A DNA stretch of 64,000 bases from Sorghum bicolor (Eukaryota; Streptophyta; Magnoliopsida; Poales; Poaceae), in the NCBI RefSeq assembly GCF_000003195.3, contig NC_012871.2, positions 65,835,802-65,899,801 on the forward strand. Direction: 5' to 3'. Shown here piece by piece: positions 35,316-45,956 of this stretch. The notes beneath the pieces were generated by a model. It was not told the DNA's origin, did no database searches, and worked only from the letters and a program-made list of their open reading frames with translations. Each line of letters opens with the position of its first letter. Positions within the stretch are counted from its first letter, which is position 1. The position numbers and the translations under genes are program-made.

Positions 35316-35994
35316 CTTATGTATTTTTATGTATATTGTAATATCAATTTCATAAACCTAAAACAAAAATACTATTATTCTAAATCGATAATATTTTTTT
35401 ACAAAGACAGAACATTGAATATTGTCTCTACTTAATAAAAGAAAATATTTTATCTTTATAAGATAAATATTAATTAATAAAATTTTATCTAAATATATCC
35501 ATGTGTGATCTTGTTTTGAAGGATTTGTTATAAGAGATTTAATAGTGCGATAGGAATTTAATTTATATCTCTGGTTTAGGAGTTATGATTTTTTTAATTC
35601 ATTAAAACAATTTTGCATGTATAGGTGAGTGGGGCCTAGGTTGATGGGATAGCGTGTCATAGCGCAGTAAAAAAGACCACCAAAGGAATGGACGGGTCCT
35701 CTCTAAAATTTTTAATTGTAGAGATAAATATTCATTAATAAAATTTTATCTAAATATATCCATGTGTGATATTGTTTCGAAGAATTTGTTATAAGAAATT
35801 TAGTGGTGCAATTAGAATTTAATTTATATCTTCAGTTTAAGAGTTATGATTTTTTTTAATTCGTTAAAACAATTTTGTATGCATGGATGAGTGGGGTCTA
35901 GATTGATGGAATAGTTTATTATGGCACAGTAAAAGGACGGGTTTTAGTTGTAGAGACTAAGTTAAAACCAAAAAATTTCGCCCACTAGAACAAA

Positions 35995-36238
35995 GGCCTT
36001 GTTTAGTTCAAAAAAATTTGCAAAATTTTTCAGATTTCCCGTCACATCGAATCTTTAGACGCATGCATGGAGTATTAAATATAGATGAAAATAAAAACTA
36101 ATTGCACAGTTTGGTCGAAATTGACAAGACGAATCTTTTAAGCCTAGTTAGTCCATGATTGGATAATTTTTATCAAATACAAACGAAAGTGCTACAGTGT
36201 TCGATTTTGCAAAAAATTTTAGAACTAAAAAAGTCCAA
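35995..36238. mobile_element. GGCCTTGTTTAG-family MITE in the PAP promoter
   Basis: ggccttgtttagttcaaaaa to gaactaaaaaagtcca, with the family-internal motifs. It ends about 27 bases upstream of the TATA box of the phosphatase gene. Confidence 0.7.
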
Positions 36239-36264
36239 AATGGGAACCGTCCAAACCCGCCTCC

Positions 36265-36270
36265 TATAAA
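36265..36270 (+). promoter_or_regulatory. TATA box of the PAP gene
   Basis: TATAAA in cctcctataaactaacc, 122 bases before the ATG at 36392. No competing TATA is visible between it and the start. Confidence 0.55.
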
Positions 36271-36391
36271 CTAACCAACGACCAACCTTCCTCAGGCGGT
36301 CAGGCGGGCCTCAAGTGACCCGGTAGGCAGTCCCCCAAGATTCCTTCTCGCGATCTCACTGCACGCCGCACCGCACCGCGCCAGCATCAGC

Positions 36392-39131
36392 ATGGGCGGC
36401 GGCGGCGGCGGCGGCCTCGGACGCCGGCGGCACTTCGCCTACCTGCCGCTGCTGCTGCCGCTTCTCCTGCTCGCCGTGGCCGGTGCCGCCGCGGGGAAGG
36501 AGAAGGAGAAGGGCGCGTTCGGTAAGCTGCGGTTCCGGCGGGAGAGCGGAACGTTCAAGGTGGTGCAGGTGGCGGACATGCACTACGCGGACGGCCGGAG
36601 CACGGCCTGCGAGGACGTGCTCCCGTCCCAGGTGGCCGGCTGCACCGACCTCAACACCACCGCCTTCCTCTACCGCGTCTTCCGCGCCGAGGAGCCCGAC
36701 CTCGTCGTCTTCACAGGTCCGTCGTCGTTCTTATCCAACCCCGTCCACACAAATTTTTAGTCAATTAAGTAATCAATCGATATGACTTATCCATCTCACT
36801 TTTCATCTGAATCCATATCGCTAGTGCATAGTGCTGGTAGTTTGGTATTTTGAACTAATCAGTTGGATAGAATATGTGGAAAGATTAGTCAGTCAGCGTG
36901 CGCGCGCGATGGCGATGAGACAGAGAGTTGTTTAGTTCATTGAAGTTGTTAAGGATCATGGTCGAGATCCCGTTCTGAAAAATTAAAAATATGTAAAGAG
37001 AAGTGTAGCTTCAGCTGCTTTGATTAGTTCAAAAAGGATGTCACGGGTTGCACAAGCGACAGCATGTGCGTGGCCTACCTGGAGCTTGTGTGCTTCGGAC
37101 TGGATTCCAGGAATTCCGAATCAAGGGGCCCGGCGACGGGTACCATGCTATGACGAGTCAGTGAGGTCCCGGTTGTTGATTGGCCTTGGATGACGACGTT
37201 GGGCAATTGGCATGATGATGGATGCGTCCGTGAAGGCAATGAGCAATTTAGCACTGAATGGAGGTAATGCATCGGAGAACAATACAAATGTAGCCGCTTT
37301 TGTGACCATGTCTAGGTTACTGTAGTGTTTCGTCTTGTTGTTTGACGGACAATTATGGTTGATCTTTCCAAAGCTGCAGCTTTTGGAACCTTGGGTGTGG
37401 GAAGAACAGAAATTTAGCGAAGCGGTTGCTTTTTATATTGTGGTAAAATTATTCCTAAACCATGCACAACAGTGATGGGCATGTGTAGACCATGTGTAGG
37501 GTATTAATTTATGACAGTTTTATTGGGCAGGTGATAACATCTATGGTGCCAATTCAACTGATGCAGCCAAGTCTATGGATGCAGCAATTGCCCCAGCCAT
37601 TGACATGAAACTTCCTTGGGCTGCTGTGATTGGGAACCATGACCAAGAAGGTACACTGTCACGTGAAGGTGTAATGCGTCATCTTGTCGGCATGAAAAAC
37701 AGCCTTTCAAGCTTCAATCCGGAAGGAATTGAAATTGATGGTTACGGAAATTACAATTTGGAAGTTTCTGGAGTTGAAGGAACACCCATGGATGAAAAAT
37801 CAGTGCTCAACCTGTATTTCCTAGACAGTGGTGACTATTCTACTGTACCATCAATCAATGGTTATGGTTGGATCAAGGCTTCGCAGCAAGTCTGGTTCCA
37901 ACAAACATCTTCAAGTCTACAGGTTAACAACTTACTGACACTCTTTGGGGAAAATGTTCATCTTAGCCCATTGCTCTATGTTTTCCCTTTTTGCCTGGTA
38001 CAACAAGCTCAAACAAATCAGGATTGTTGTTTGGAGATTATTTTCTTCACTTGTGAGCATCTGTTATCATTATAGAAACTATATCATAGTGCTAAATTAA
38101 ATGAAATGGTGCATTGATTTGAGCGAGTATACTTAAAAGGTTCCTAAAACTATGGGTTGATGCCTTGATGAAATCAGTAATTGTACACTACTGTTGTAGT
38201 GCTGTACCAAGCTTAAATCTGCAAAAATGCTATATTTAATCCTTCTGAAGTCTCAAGTCAAGGACATGGGTTAATTTTGGTAATGCTATAGTTCACAAAA
38301 CTGAACATATCTAAAATGCCAGATGGACCAGATTGGTACGAGCAGATTAAACTACAAATAATGTATTTACACTCGTTTCTGTACAGAAGATCATCATTGT
38401 TCTATGTTATCGATCACAATTGTTCTTGAAAATGCAGGCAAAGTATATGAATGAGAACCCGAAACAGAAGGAACCAGCACCTGGCCTTGTGTTCTTCCAC
38501 ATTCCACTACCAGAGTTCAGCAGTTTTACGGCAGCCAATTTCACAGGAGTAAAGCAGGAGGGTATCAGCTCAGCATCAATTAACTCTGGGTTCTTTGCCT
38601 CCATGGTGGAGGCTGGAGATGTAAGGGCTGCCTTTGTGGGACATGATCACATTAATGACTTCTGCGGGAAGCTCAATGGTATTCAACTCTGCTATGCTGG
38701 TGGATTTGGTTACCATGCTTATGGAAAGGCTGGGTGGTCAAGGAGAGCAAGGGTGGTGTCTGTGCAACTCGAGAAAACAGACAACGGTGAATGGCGAGGA
38801 GTCAAGTCCATCAAGACATGGAAGAGGCTTGATGATAAACATCTTAGCACAATTGACTCTGAGGTCCTCTGGAACAGAGGCTCTAATGGTAAGACACTCT
38901 CTTATGCCTGGATATGATGCTTAACTCAAGCCTGCCTTAGTAACTGTATAGTATGAGACTTGGTGCCGTCGGTGAATGATTCTCGTAAAAGGGGAAAAGT
39001 ATCTAGGACAAGTGATATGATGTTTGATGTATGGTTTATTCCCCGATGACATGAACTTATTTTTTCTATGCAACAACTAAACTATGAATTGCCTGACAGG
39101 GAGGCGCAGGAAAAATCCTGGTGGTAGTTAA
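36392..39131 (+). CDS. PAP29: Probable purple acid phosphatase of the PAP28/29 type (calcineurin-like metallophosphatase)
   Basis: Exons 36392-36716, 37531-37922, 38438-38888 and 39100-39131; phases close, giving 399 residues. A signal peptide (LPLLLPLLLLAVAGAAAG) follows a Gly/Arg start. Metal-binding motifs appear in order: VADMHYADG (DxH in place of the DxG of large PAPs), TGDNIYG (GDxxY), VIGNHDQ (GNHD), VFFHIPLPE (xxxH) and VGHDHIND (GHxH). All seven metal-ligand positions are therefore present. The last exon is tiny and encodes a basic tail, RRRKNPGGS. The family hydrolyses phosphomonoesters in the secretory pathway or apoplast, though this small subgroup is often labelled probable inactive. 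The intact ligands argue against simply calling this one dead. The 28 versus 29 assignment is tentative. Confidence 0.9.
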
Positions 39132-40302
39132 CTTTTGATGCAGACGGGACTGGTGCTCTGAAAGGGATGTCTACATCAATGTGTATTGTTGTATGGTCAA
39201 TTTACTATAGAATCGGAAAATGCAGAAGTGTGTACATGGGGGAGAAGATCATATACGGACACATACACGCAGGTTTCTGCTGTTGTATTTTTCCATGTTT
39301 ACAAAATAAGTAATTGCAATTCAAGGCAGCTGTCAATTATTGCAAGTTTTCTCATATAGTATAGTGCAATGGTCAAAGGACGAGAATGCTATGTCGTTGT
39401 AGTCCCATCTCTCATGTATTGTTACTGGCACTGTCTTTCTACTGCAATTGAAACCTCAGAGTTACCACAATATCAATTTTTCATATAACTACTGAAGGTT
39501 CTTATATGCAATCAATTAAGAAGCTAACTGGTAAGAAATTGCCATCAGTACATCCGTTAACTCGGACTACTGATATCCTAGCTGGCATGGTATGTTCAGA
39601 TGATGATGCTGAAATCAGGTAATGGGAAGCGTTCAACATTTGCATAGATTTGGCACTGAGACAGGAGCCAGCAGGGCTTGTTCGTCAATTTGTTTCAGTC
39701 ACATCGGTAAGAGGGGTAAATGGTGTAGCCCATTGTTGTGATCAGCACTCTTTTGACGGATGTGTGTTATTTTTAAAAAATGTTATACATTATGCTTTTT
39801 TTCCTTATGAACTCATATGCTAACCCTGCTACTCCGCAATAATCTCTCCGCTCGGCTGTGATTGCTGCAGCTGTGACTGCAACTGCAGCAGCCACAAATA
39901 TAAGGTCTGATTGGTTGCCTGTATTAGGCTTAGCCTTCATTAGTTCGTTGGTCTGAAAAGTCACGGCTGAAAGTACTGTTCGCTGATTTATTATGAGAGG
40001 AAAACATTGTCGACTGACAAAAAAAAAATACAGGTTATAAAACAAGCGAACATAAATGCATACAGTGCCTTCTTATTTGATTGTCTTGTATAGACAAGTT
40101 AACATTATGTTTGTTTGTTTACATTTTTGTTCTATATAGTCATCTTAAATTTTGAGGTCTCATGTTTCTAGTAAAGGTAGAGAATGTGAAAAAAAAATTA
40201 TTTTATTTTTCTGTGTCTACCGGCTTATACAAATCTGTATTGTCTGCGTTGACATGCTTTGAGAGCACTATGCAAATCTCCATAAGTCTCTGCAAGCAAC
40301 TA
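39132..40302. other. PAP 3' UTR and spacer
   Basis: AT-rich with no supported gene. At about 39935-40055 lies a copy of a second MITE family (gttcgttggtctgaaaagtc ... aaaacaagcgaacat), related to copies near 45020, 55370 and 58860. Confidence 0.45.
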
Positions 40303-40633
40303 AGGTCTTGTTTAGTTCATGAAAATTTTTTAAGTTTAGTTCATGAAAATTTTTAAGTTTGGTTACTGTAGCACTTTCGTTTGTATTTAATAATTAGGCC
40401 TTGTTTAGTTTAAAAAAATTGGTTCGGGGTACTGTAACACCTTCTTTTTTATTTGGCAATTATTGTTCAATCATAGACTAACTAGACTCAAAAGATTTAT
40501 TTCACGATTTATAGGCAAACTGTGCAATTAGTTTTTGTTTTCGTCTATATTTAATGTTTCATGCATGTGCCGTAAGTTCGATGTGACGGGGAATCTTGAA
40601 ATTTTTTTGATTTTTTATGAACGAAACAAGACT
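40303..40633. mobile_element. Two adjoining GGCCTTGTTTAG-family MITE copies
   Basis: A truncated left end at 40303-40375 has an internal duplication of tttagttcatgaaaattttt. A fuller copy at 40397-40633 follows, starting ggccttgtttag and ending aacgaaacaagac. Confidence 0.6.
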
Positions 40634-40882
40634 TTATTATCTAAATATGGATTAACTAGGCTCAAAAGTATAAGCTTAACCCAGCTCCTTTGGTCCTGCA
40701 TAGCCTCACCATCCTAGATGGGGCCTTTTTCTACCAAAGAGATCAGTACTGATCAGGCTGAAAAGCTCCTTGGGCTATGGCTACAAAGAGATCTCAAGAC
40801 CCGAGGGGTACTCTCTCATGTAACCTTTTGACCTGCTGTTCGAACTTGGATATTCTTATACGGATTCGTTTCCTTCAATTTA

Positions 40883-41118
40883 GGCCTTGTTTAGATGCAA
40901 AAAGTTTTTGGATTTTAACATTGTAGCATTTTCGTTTTTATTTGATAAACATTGTCTAATTATGGAGTAACTAGGCTTAAAAGATTCATCTCGTGATTTA
41001 CAGTTAAACTATGCAATTAGTTATTATTTTTATCTATATTTAATACTTCATGCATGTGCCGCAAAAATTCAATATGACGGAGAATCTTGTAAAGTTTTAG
41101 GTGTATCTAAACAAGGCC
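40883..41118. mobile_element. GGCCTTGTTTAG-family MITE, complete
   Basis: Perfect inverted ends ggccttgtttagat / atctaaacaaggcc around the usual AT-rich core. It lies about 450 bp from the 3' end of the histone gene. Confidence 0.8.
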
Positions 41119-41571
41119 TTAGCCGAATCTGTGAAGAACCAGATGCCTTGGCTGCTGACTGAGATCTGAGGATGACTGTTGATCACGCCGAGCTAATTTC
41201 CACAGGTCCTTATAAACTGGTATGGTTCGTCTCTCTTGTCACAGTTTATTCTGAATAGATCTGACATTCAGCAATGAACTACAGCATCACCATTTCCTCT
41301 AGAGAACAATCATTTTGCTACGTTATGCTTCATTTCAGATATGACTTCCCGTATCTATTTACTGATTCAACAAACTGACGAATTGCAAAATCAGAGCAGG
41401 AAACAGAACTTCGTGGGTGAACATTACTATGCAACGAGCTCTGATTTCTGAAGATCTTCTCAATGAAAATGAACATACCATAAGCCACAGGGAGGAAACT
41501 AGACCACAACACATCCCATCCACAGATCTAAACACGAACATGTTACACAGCGCTAATGAACTCCCTACTTT

Positions 41572-42045
41572 CTAAGCCTTCTTGGGGGACTTGGCGGCCT
41601 TCTTTGGGGACTTGGCCTCCTTGCTGCCGCCGCTGGCCGCCTTCTCGGCCACCTTCTTGGGCAGGAGCACCGGGTTGATGTTGGGGAGGACGCCGCCGTG
41701 CGCGATGGTGACGCCGGCCAGCAGCTTCCCGAGCTCCTCGTCGTTGCGGATGGCCAGGAGCACGTGGCGCGGGATGATGCGCGTCTTCTTGTTGTCCCTC
41801 GCCGCGTTCCCGGCCAGCTCCAGCACCTCGGCGGCGAGGTACTCCAGGACGGCTGCGAGGTAGACGGGGGCGCCGGTGCCCACGCGCTGCGCGTACCGGC
41901 CCTTCTTGAGGTACCGACCGATGCGGCCGACGGGGAACTGCAGCCCGGCCTTGACGGACCGCGACACCGACTTCTTCCTGGGGCCGCCAGCCTTGCGCCC
42001 GGCCGCCCCCTTCTTCGCCTTGCCACCGGCTCCGCTGGCGTCCAT
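41572..42045 (-). CDS. Histone H2A variant of the H2A.W type
   Basis: Single exon, 157 residues. The core nucleosomal protein shows [59 protein letters not shown] and the docking segment [14 protein letters not shown]. The extended C-terminus has two SPKK motifs ([12 protein letters not shown]), the mark of plant H2A.W, which binds linker DNA and concentrates in heterochromatin. There is no SQEF motif, so it is not H2A.X. Many plant H2A genes have one intron; none is needed here. Two histone octamer motifs lie upstream, consistent with S-phase expression. Confidence 0.96.
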   Translation of the reverse strand: MDASGAGGKAKKGAAGRKAGGPRKKSVSRSVKAGLQFPVGRIGRYLKKGRYAQRVGTGAPVYLAAVLEYLAAEVLELAGNAARDNKKTRIIPRHVLLAIRNDEELGKLLAGVTIAHGGVLPNINPVLLPKKVAEKAASGGSKEAKSPKKAAKSPKKA

Positions 42046-42163
42046 GGCTGCTTGCTGCTGCTGCGGTCGAGTGGAGAAAAATTTGGGGGCTCTGGGCGCG
42101 AGAAGTTGAGTGGTGGGAATGGTGGTGACTGGTGATGCCGCTCAACTGCGAAACGGGGGTGCA

Positions 42164-42279
42164 TTTAAATGGCGTGGGATGGGGAGATGTGGTGGGCCCG
42201 TCGATCCGCGTGCGAGGAAAAGCGATAAGATCCCGGGGGATTTGGACGGCTGGATGGGGTTACAGCAAGACGATCCGCG
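42164..42279 (-). promoter_or_regulatory. H2A promoter: TATA-like box and two octamer (CGCGGATC) elements
   Basis: On the minus strand CGCGGATC occurs at 42279-42272 and 42210-42203. This is the plant histone octamer motif tied to S-phase and meristem expression. CATTTAAATGC at about 42172-42162 is a TATA-like box 120 bases before the ATG. An inverted CCAAT lies near 42297. Confidence 0.65.
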
Positions 42280-42339
42280 GGAGGGATGGTTCAGCCAATC
42301 AGGTGCAAGCAAAAAAGCAGAACGGAACCGCGCGTCCGC

Positions 42340-42533
42340 GGCCTTGTTTACACCCAAAAACCAAGATTTAGGATTAAATATAAACGAAAATAAAAACTAA
42401 TTATACAGTTTGCATGTAAATTACGAGACGAATCTTTTGATCCTAGTTAGTCTATAATTGGATAATATTTGCCACAAACAAACGAAAATGCTACAGTAGC
42501 GAAATCCAAAAAAATTCGCATCTAAACAAGGCC
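42340..42533. mobile_element. GGCCTTGTTTAG-family MITE upstream of H2A
   Basis: ggccttgtttacaccc to gcatctaaacaaggcc, a short complete copy about 60 bp beyond the distal octamer. Confidence 0.75.
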
Positions 42534-43037
42534 CAAGCTATTTTTTAGCAACAAAAATGTGAGAGTGGTAATACAAGTATAATTCAGTATATAAATATAT
42601 ATATACTATACTATCCCAAAATGACGATGTTGTTGAGGCCTCCATTTTTTTACTCCGATGTTGACCATTATACTCTCAACGAATATTTCTCATGAAATAT
42701 GCTAGTGTAAATTCGCGACCAAAGTTTATACATTTTGACTCCACATGTTCTTATATGTCAATTTGCCATAGAGATAGAGGGAGTAATGTTGATGGAGCCA
42801 AACCATGAGTACTATACTTAATTAATATTTTCTAATCTAAAGGTAATCAATAGCTACTAGTTTGAATAGTACAATATACTGAAGTCAATATTATTTTTTT
42901 TCTTTCGATGAAGTAATACACCACCCGGACAGAGAGTGTCTATTGGATATTACCGTAACAAAAAGCAACCCATTTAAATTATTTTACAAAATATAAGATG
43001 CTGGTGTTATTTCTAGAAAGAGTTGAATACAATGGCG

Positions 43038-43875
43038 GCCCTTTTAACTTATGTGCATGTGCCACTTAGGTCTACGAACTTGTAAACTTGAAATCTGCCT
43101 CCCTGAACTTGTTTAGTCGTGCACCAGAGGTCCATATTCCTTTGGAGGACGTTGATGATAAAATTTTACAAAACCACCCTCTATAGTATCTTACTACCTC
43201 CAGCACTCCTTCTCTACTAACATCGGCGTCCACGCATTGCTCCAAGGCTGGCTTGCTGCGCCCCCGCCGCACTTGCATATCAGCCCGCCGTGTCTCTTGG
43301 CGTGACAAGGGTGATGCTCGGTGAGGTCGTGGCCATGTGGACCGCAGTGTCATGGTTGTCAGTGAAAGATGGAAATGTCGTGGTAGTCAAGGCAGCGAGA
43401 CCTGGCAGATCGACATGGGGAGGATGGCCTATCTTTGGTGCGGACTCCTCACTCGACATGCAGCCGAGGCTGGAGGTGCTCTTCTCCGATGATGTTGCGC
43501 GCCACCGTGAGGTCTCTCGGGCATCGTCCAACAGCAAGGCTCCACCGTGGGCCACAAAACCAAGGAGTTTAGACTTTCCACGGCGAGGCATCATATCGCT
43601 GAAGCCCATCCACAACAGCGAGATGGACGACGCAGGCAAATGCGCACCGGTTCATCTCGGCCCTTCGGGAGGGGTTTTAGGTGCAAGTGGGTGGACGCGG
43701 GGTGCACAACTAAGAAAATAACTATGCTAGGGTGTTTTATATAAAATTTTATCTTAGTCGGCAAAATATAAAGAGATATGGACCTTCGGTGCATGACTAA
43801 ACAAGTTTAGGGAGGCAGATTTCGAGTTTTTAAGTTTATGGATCTAAGTGGCACAGGCGCACAAGTTAAAGAGCC
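43038..43875. mobile_element. DNA transposon with about 110-bp terminal inverted repeats, MULE-like
   Basis: The left arm (ggcccttttaacttatgtgc ... tgcctccctgaacttgttta) is matched in reverse by the right arm (taaacaagtttagggaggca ... gcacaagttaaagagcc). The roughly 600-bp interior is GC-rich and open in both directions (plus 43290-43721, minus 43280-43639), but I do not recognise a protein. No target duplication is evident. Confidence 0.6.
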
Positions 43876-43971
43876 AAAAAAATTTTATAGTTTTATAAGA
43901 CATTGAAATATAAGGCCCAATCCCATGAAAATTATTCTCATATTATTAGCTATAAAATTTGCTTTTCTAAT

Positions 43972-44176
43972 GGCCTTGTTTAGTTCATCCAAAAACCAAA
44001 AACTTTTCAAGATTCTCTGTCATATAGATGAAAACAAAAACTAATTGCACAGTTTGCCTTTAAATCACGAGATGAATCTTTTGAGGCTAGTTAGTCCGTG
44101 ATTGGATAATGTTTGAAAAATAAAAACGAAAATGCTACAGTACCGAAATCTAAATTTTTTTGAACTAAACAAGGCC
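43972..44176. mobile_element. GGCCTTGTTTAG-family MITE, complete
   Basis: ggccttgtttagttcat to tgaactaaacaaggcc, perfect terminal inversion. Confidence 0.8.
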
Positions 44177-44367
44177 AATGTTCTACATTATAGTGAGAGA
44201 GCAAAAGAAAGATGTCGACGTCAAAAACGATGATTGTCTTGGATTGTACGGCTAGCAAGGCCTATTTGGCTTCCACCGCTGCCGCACGCACGCCATAGTT
44301 GTGGCCACACCGTGAGTGTGGCGGACGAACATGCTGAGCTCCTTTGTTTGGAAGGGTAAAATAAAGA

Positions 44368-44890
44368 GGGCCCCTTTGGATCACAGGATAGGAAATATGT
44401 AGGAATAGGAAAACCTTAGGAATACATATGCCATACCCCTCCGTTCCTACGAAAATTCAAAACACAGGAAAGCTGAAATGAAGTCCTTTGGCAGTAGCAC
44501 AGGTGAAACACAGGAATAAGCCACAGAGACTAGATGCTTCCATTATTTTTTAAAATCTTGAACATCTACCAGTTATTCATTCAAAGTCACTCGCTTTGTT
44601 GTTTGCCTCTGGAATGACCCAGGCCAGCCCACGTAAGGCTCACCAGAAGCTGCCAACCAAAAAAAAAAGAACATGCACAGAGCGCGGGCACACACTTTGT
44701 TTCCCGCCAGGAAAAATTCCATGAGGTCTGAGCTAATGTTTTGTTTCCTATGGAATAGAGTCATAGGATTCTAATCCTATGGAAAACTTCCTTTGTTTTT
44801 CATATCAACCAAAGGCTAGGAAAGAAAATATTCCTTAGGAAAGCTAATCCTACAAAAATCCTTTGCCCACCCTGTGAACCAAAGGGGCCC
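44368..44890. mobile_element. Non-autonomous DNA element with GGGCCCCTTTGG ends
   Basis: GGGCCCCTTTGGATCACAGG at the left and CCTGTGAACCAAAGGGGCCC at the right, 523 bp, interior non-coding. Similar broken sequence continues to about 45000. Confidence 0.65.
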
Positions 44891-45956
44891 AGAAAATTGT
44901 GTAGGATAGGATTCTCAAAGAATTTTTTTTCCTACTTTGGTTTATAGGAAAAGTACAGGAAGCATTCCATAGAATTGGCCTAACCAAAGGTCTTCTGTAT
45001 TACATAGCTAAAATACCTACTCGCTTGGCTGATAAACCATAACTAAAAATATTATTTATTGATTTGTTAAGAAAAAAATACTATTGAATGGCTAACAGAT
45101 TCGACAGATAAGCTCAAGCAAACAAAGCGAGCCGAACATTTATTTCTTCAACTCGATATGCCAAACAAGTACTGTTGTAAATAAATTTATGGTTCAAATT
45201 GCAAACCTACGGAATAAACGAAACAGCGCTTCGCAGAATTATCAGATTACATATGCCTTCATCATACGAAGCGCATTGAGATCAACATCCATTTCGTCCT
45301 TCCGAAAGAAAGTAGCTTTGAGTCCAAGTGTCCCAGGTGTGGTTGTATTTTCAAAAAAAAAAAGAGTCTATTCTGGTTGTTACGTGCTCCATTGCCTCAC
45401 CAATTCACGGATATAACTGATGACCAAAGATTTCCATGACTCACAATTTGACTCAGGGTGGATATTAAAGAGATGTAAATATGTTGTACACATATTTTGT
45501 TACACAAGTGGTTTCGACCTATATATGATATATATTAATTAACTGAAGTCACCCAACCCCAAAGGACGTATGATGATTCTCAATCTCTTTAGTTTTGATT
45601 TGACAACCTCGTTTTAGCTATATTTCCCTGGAATAGATTACATATACACCCATATTATCGACAGAGGAACCAACCAGTGTTCCTCCCAGATTTGTCTTGC
45701 ATCTGTGTATAAAGATCAACAGCTGGTGTCGCAAAAAATATGCAGGGAATCCCAGCAGAGGAACGAGCAGATCTTCTCACTGCTCTCCGAATTCTGACCA
45801 GTATACACATTCCGGATGCGAAGCCTAACGAAAGAGGGCGTGCCAAGACCTGTGCTGGCAAGAGAGCTAGGCTCTTACTCTCACTGTTGATCATTCGCGT
45901 GGTACTGTGACGATGATCCTCCGAAGCAAATATCCATATCAAAGGCGAGTTGGGTG
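44891..45956. other. Spacer downstream of LON2
   Basis: Repeat remnants, including a copy of the second MITE family at about 45015-45140 (ggctgataaaccataac ... aagctcaagcaaacaaagcg). The segment next to 45956 should be LON2 3' UTR. No further gene is supported. Confidence 0.45.

Larger units (their letters stand above)
20613..35956 (-). mobile_element. Helitron, split by a gypsy retrotransposon
   Basis: On the minus strand the 5' end TCTCTACAACTAAAACCCG lies at 35956 and the 3' end ...ACAGGCATTAACCTAG at 20613, followed by T. CTAG fits the Helitron CTRR rule. The 5' roughly 245-bp module is tandemly repeated (second TCTCTACAATTAAAAA at about 35714). Without the inserted retrotransposon the element is about 1.4 kb. 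It encodes no Rep/helicase that I can see. Confidence 0.6.

Noticed and set aside
41698..42135. Plus-strand open frame opposite the histone gene
   Set aside because: A codon-bias shadow of the H2A.W coding strand.
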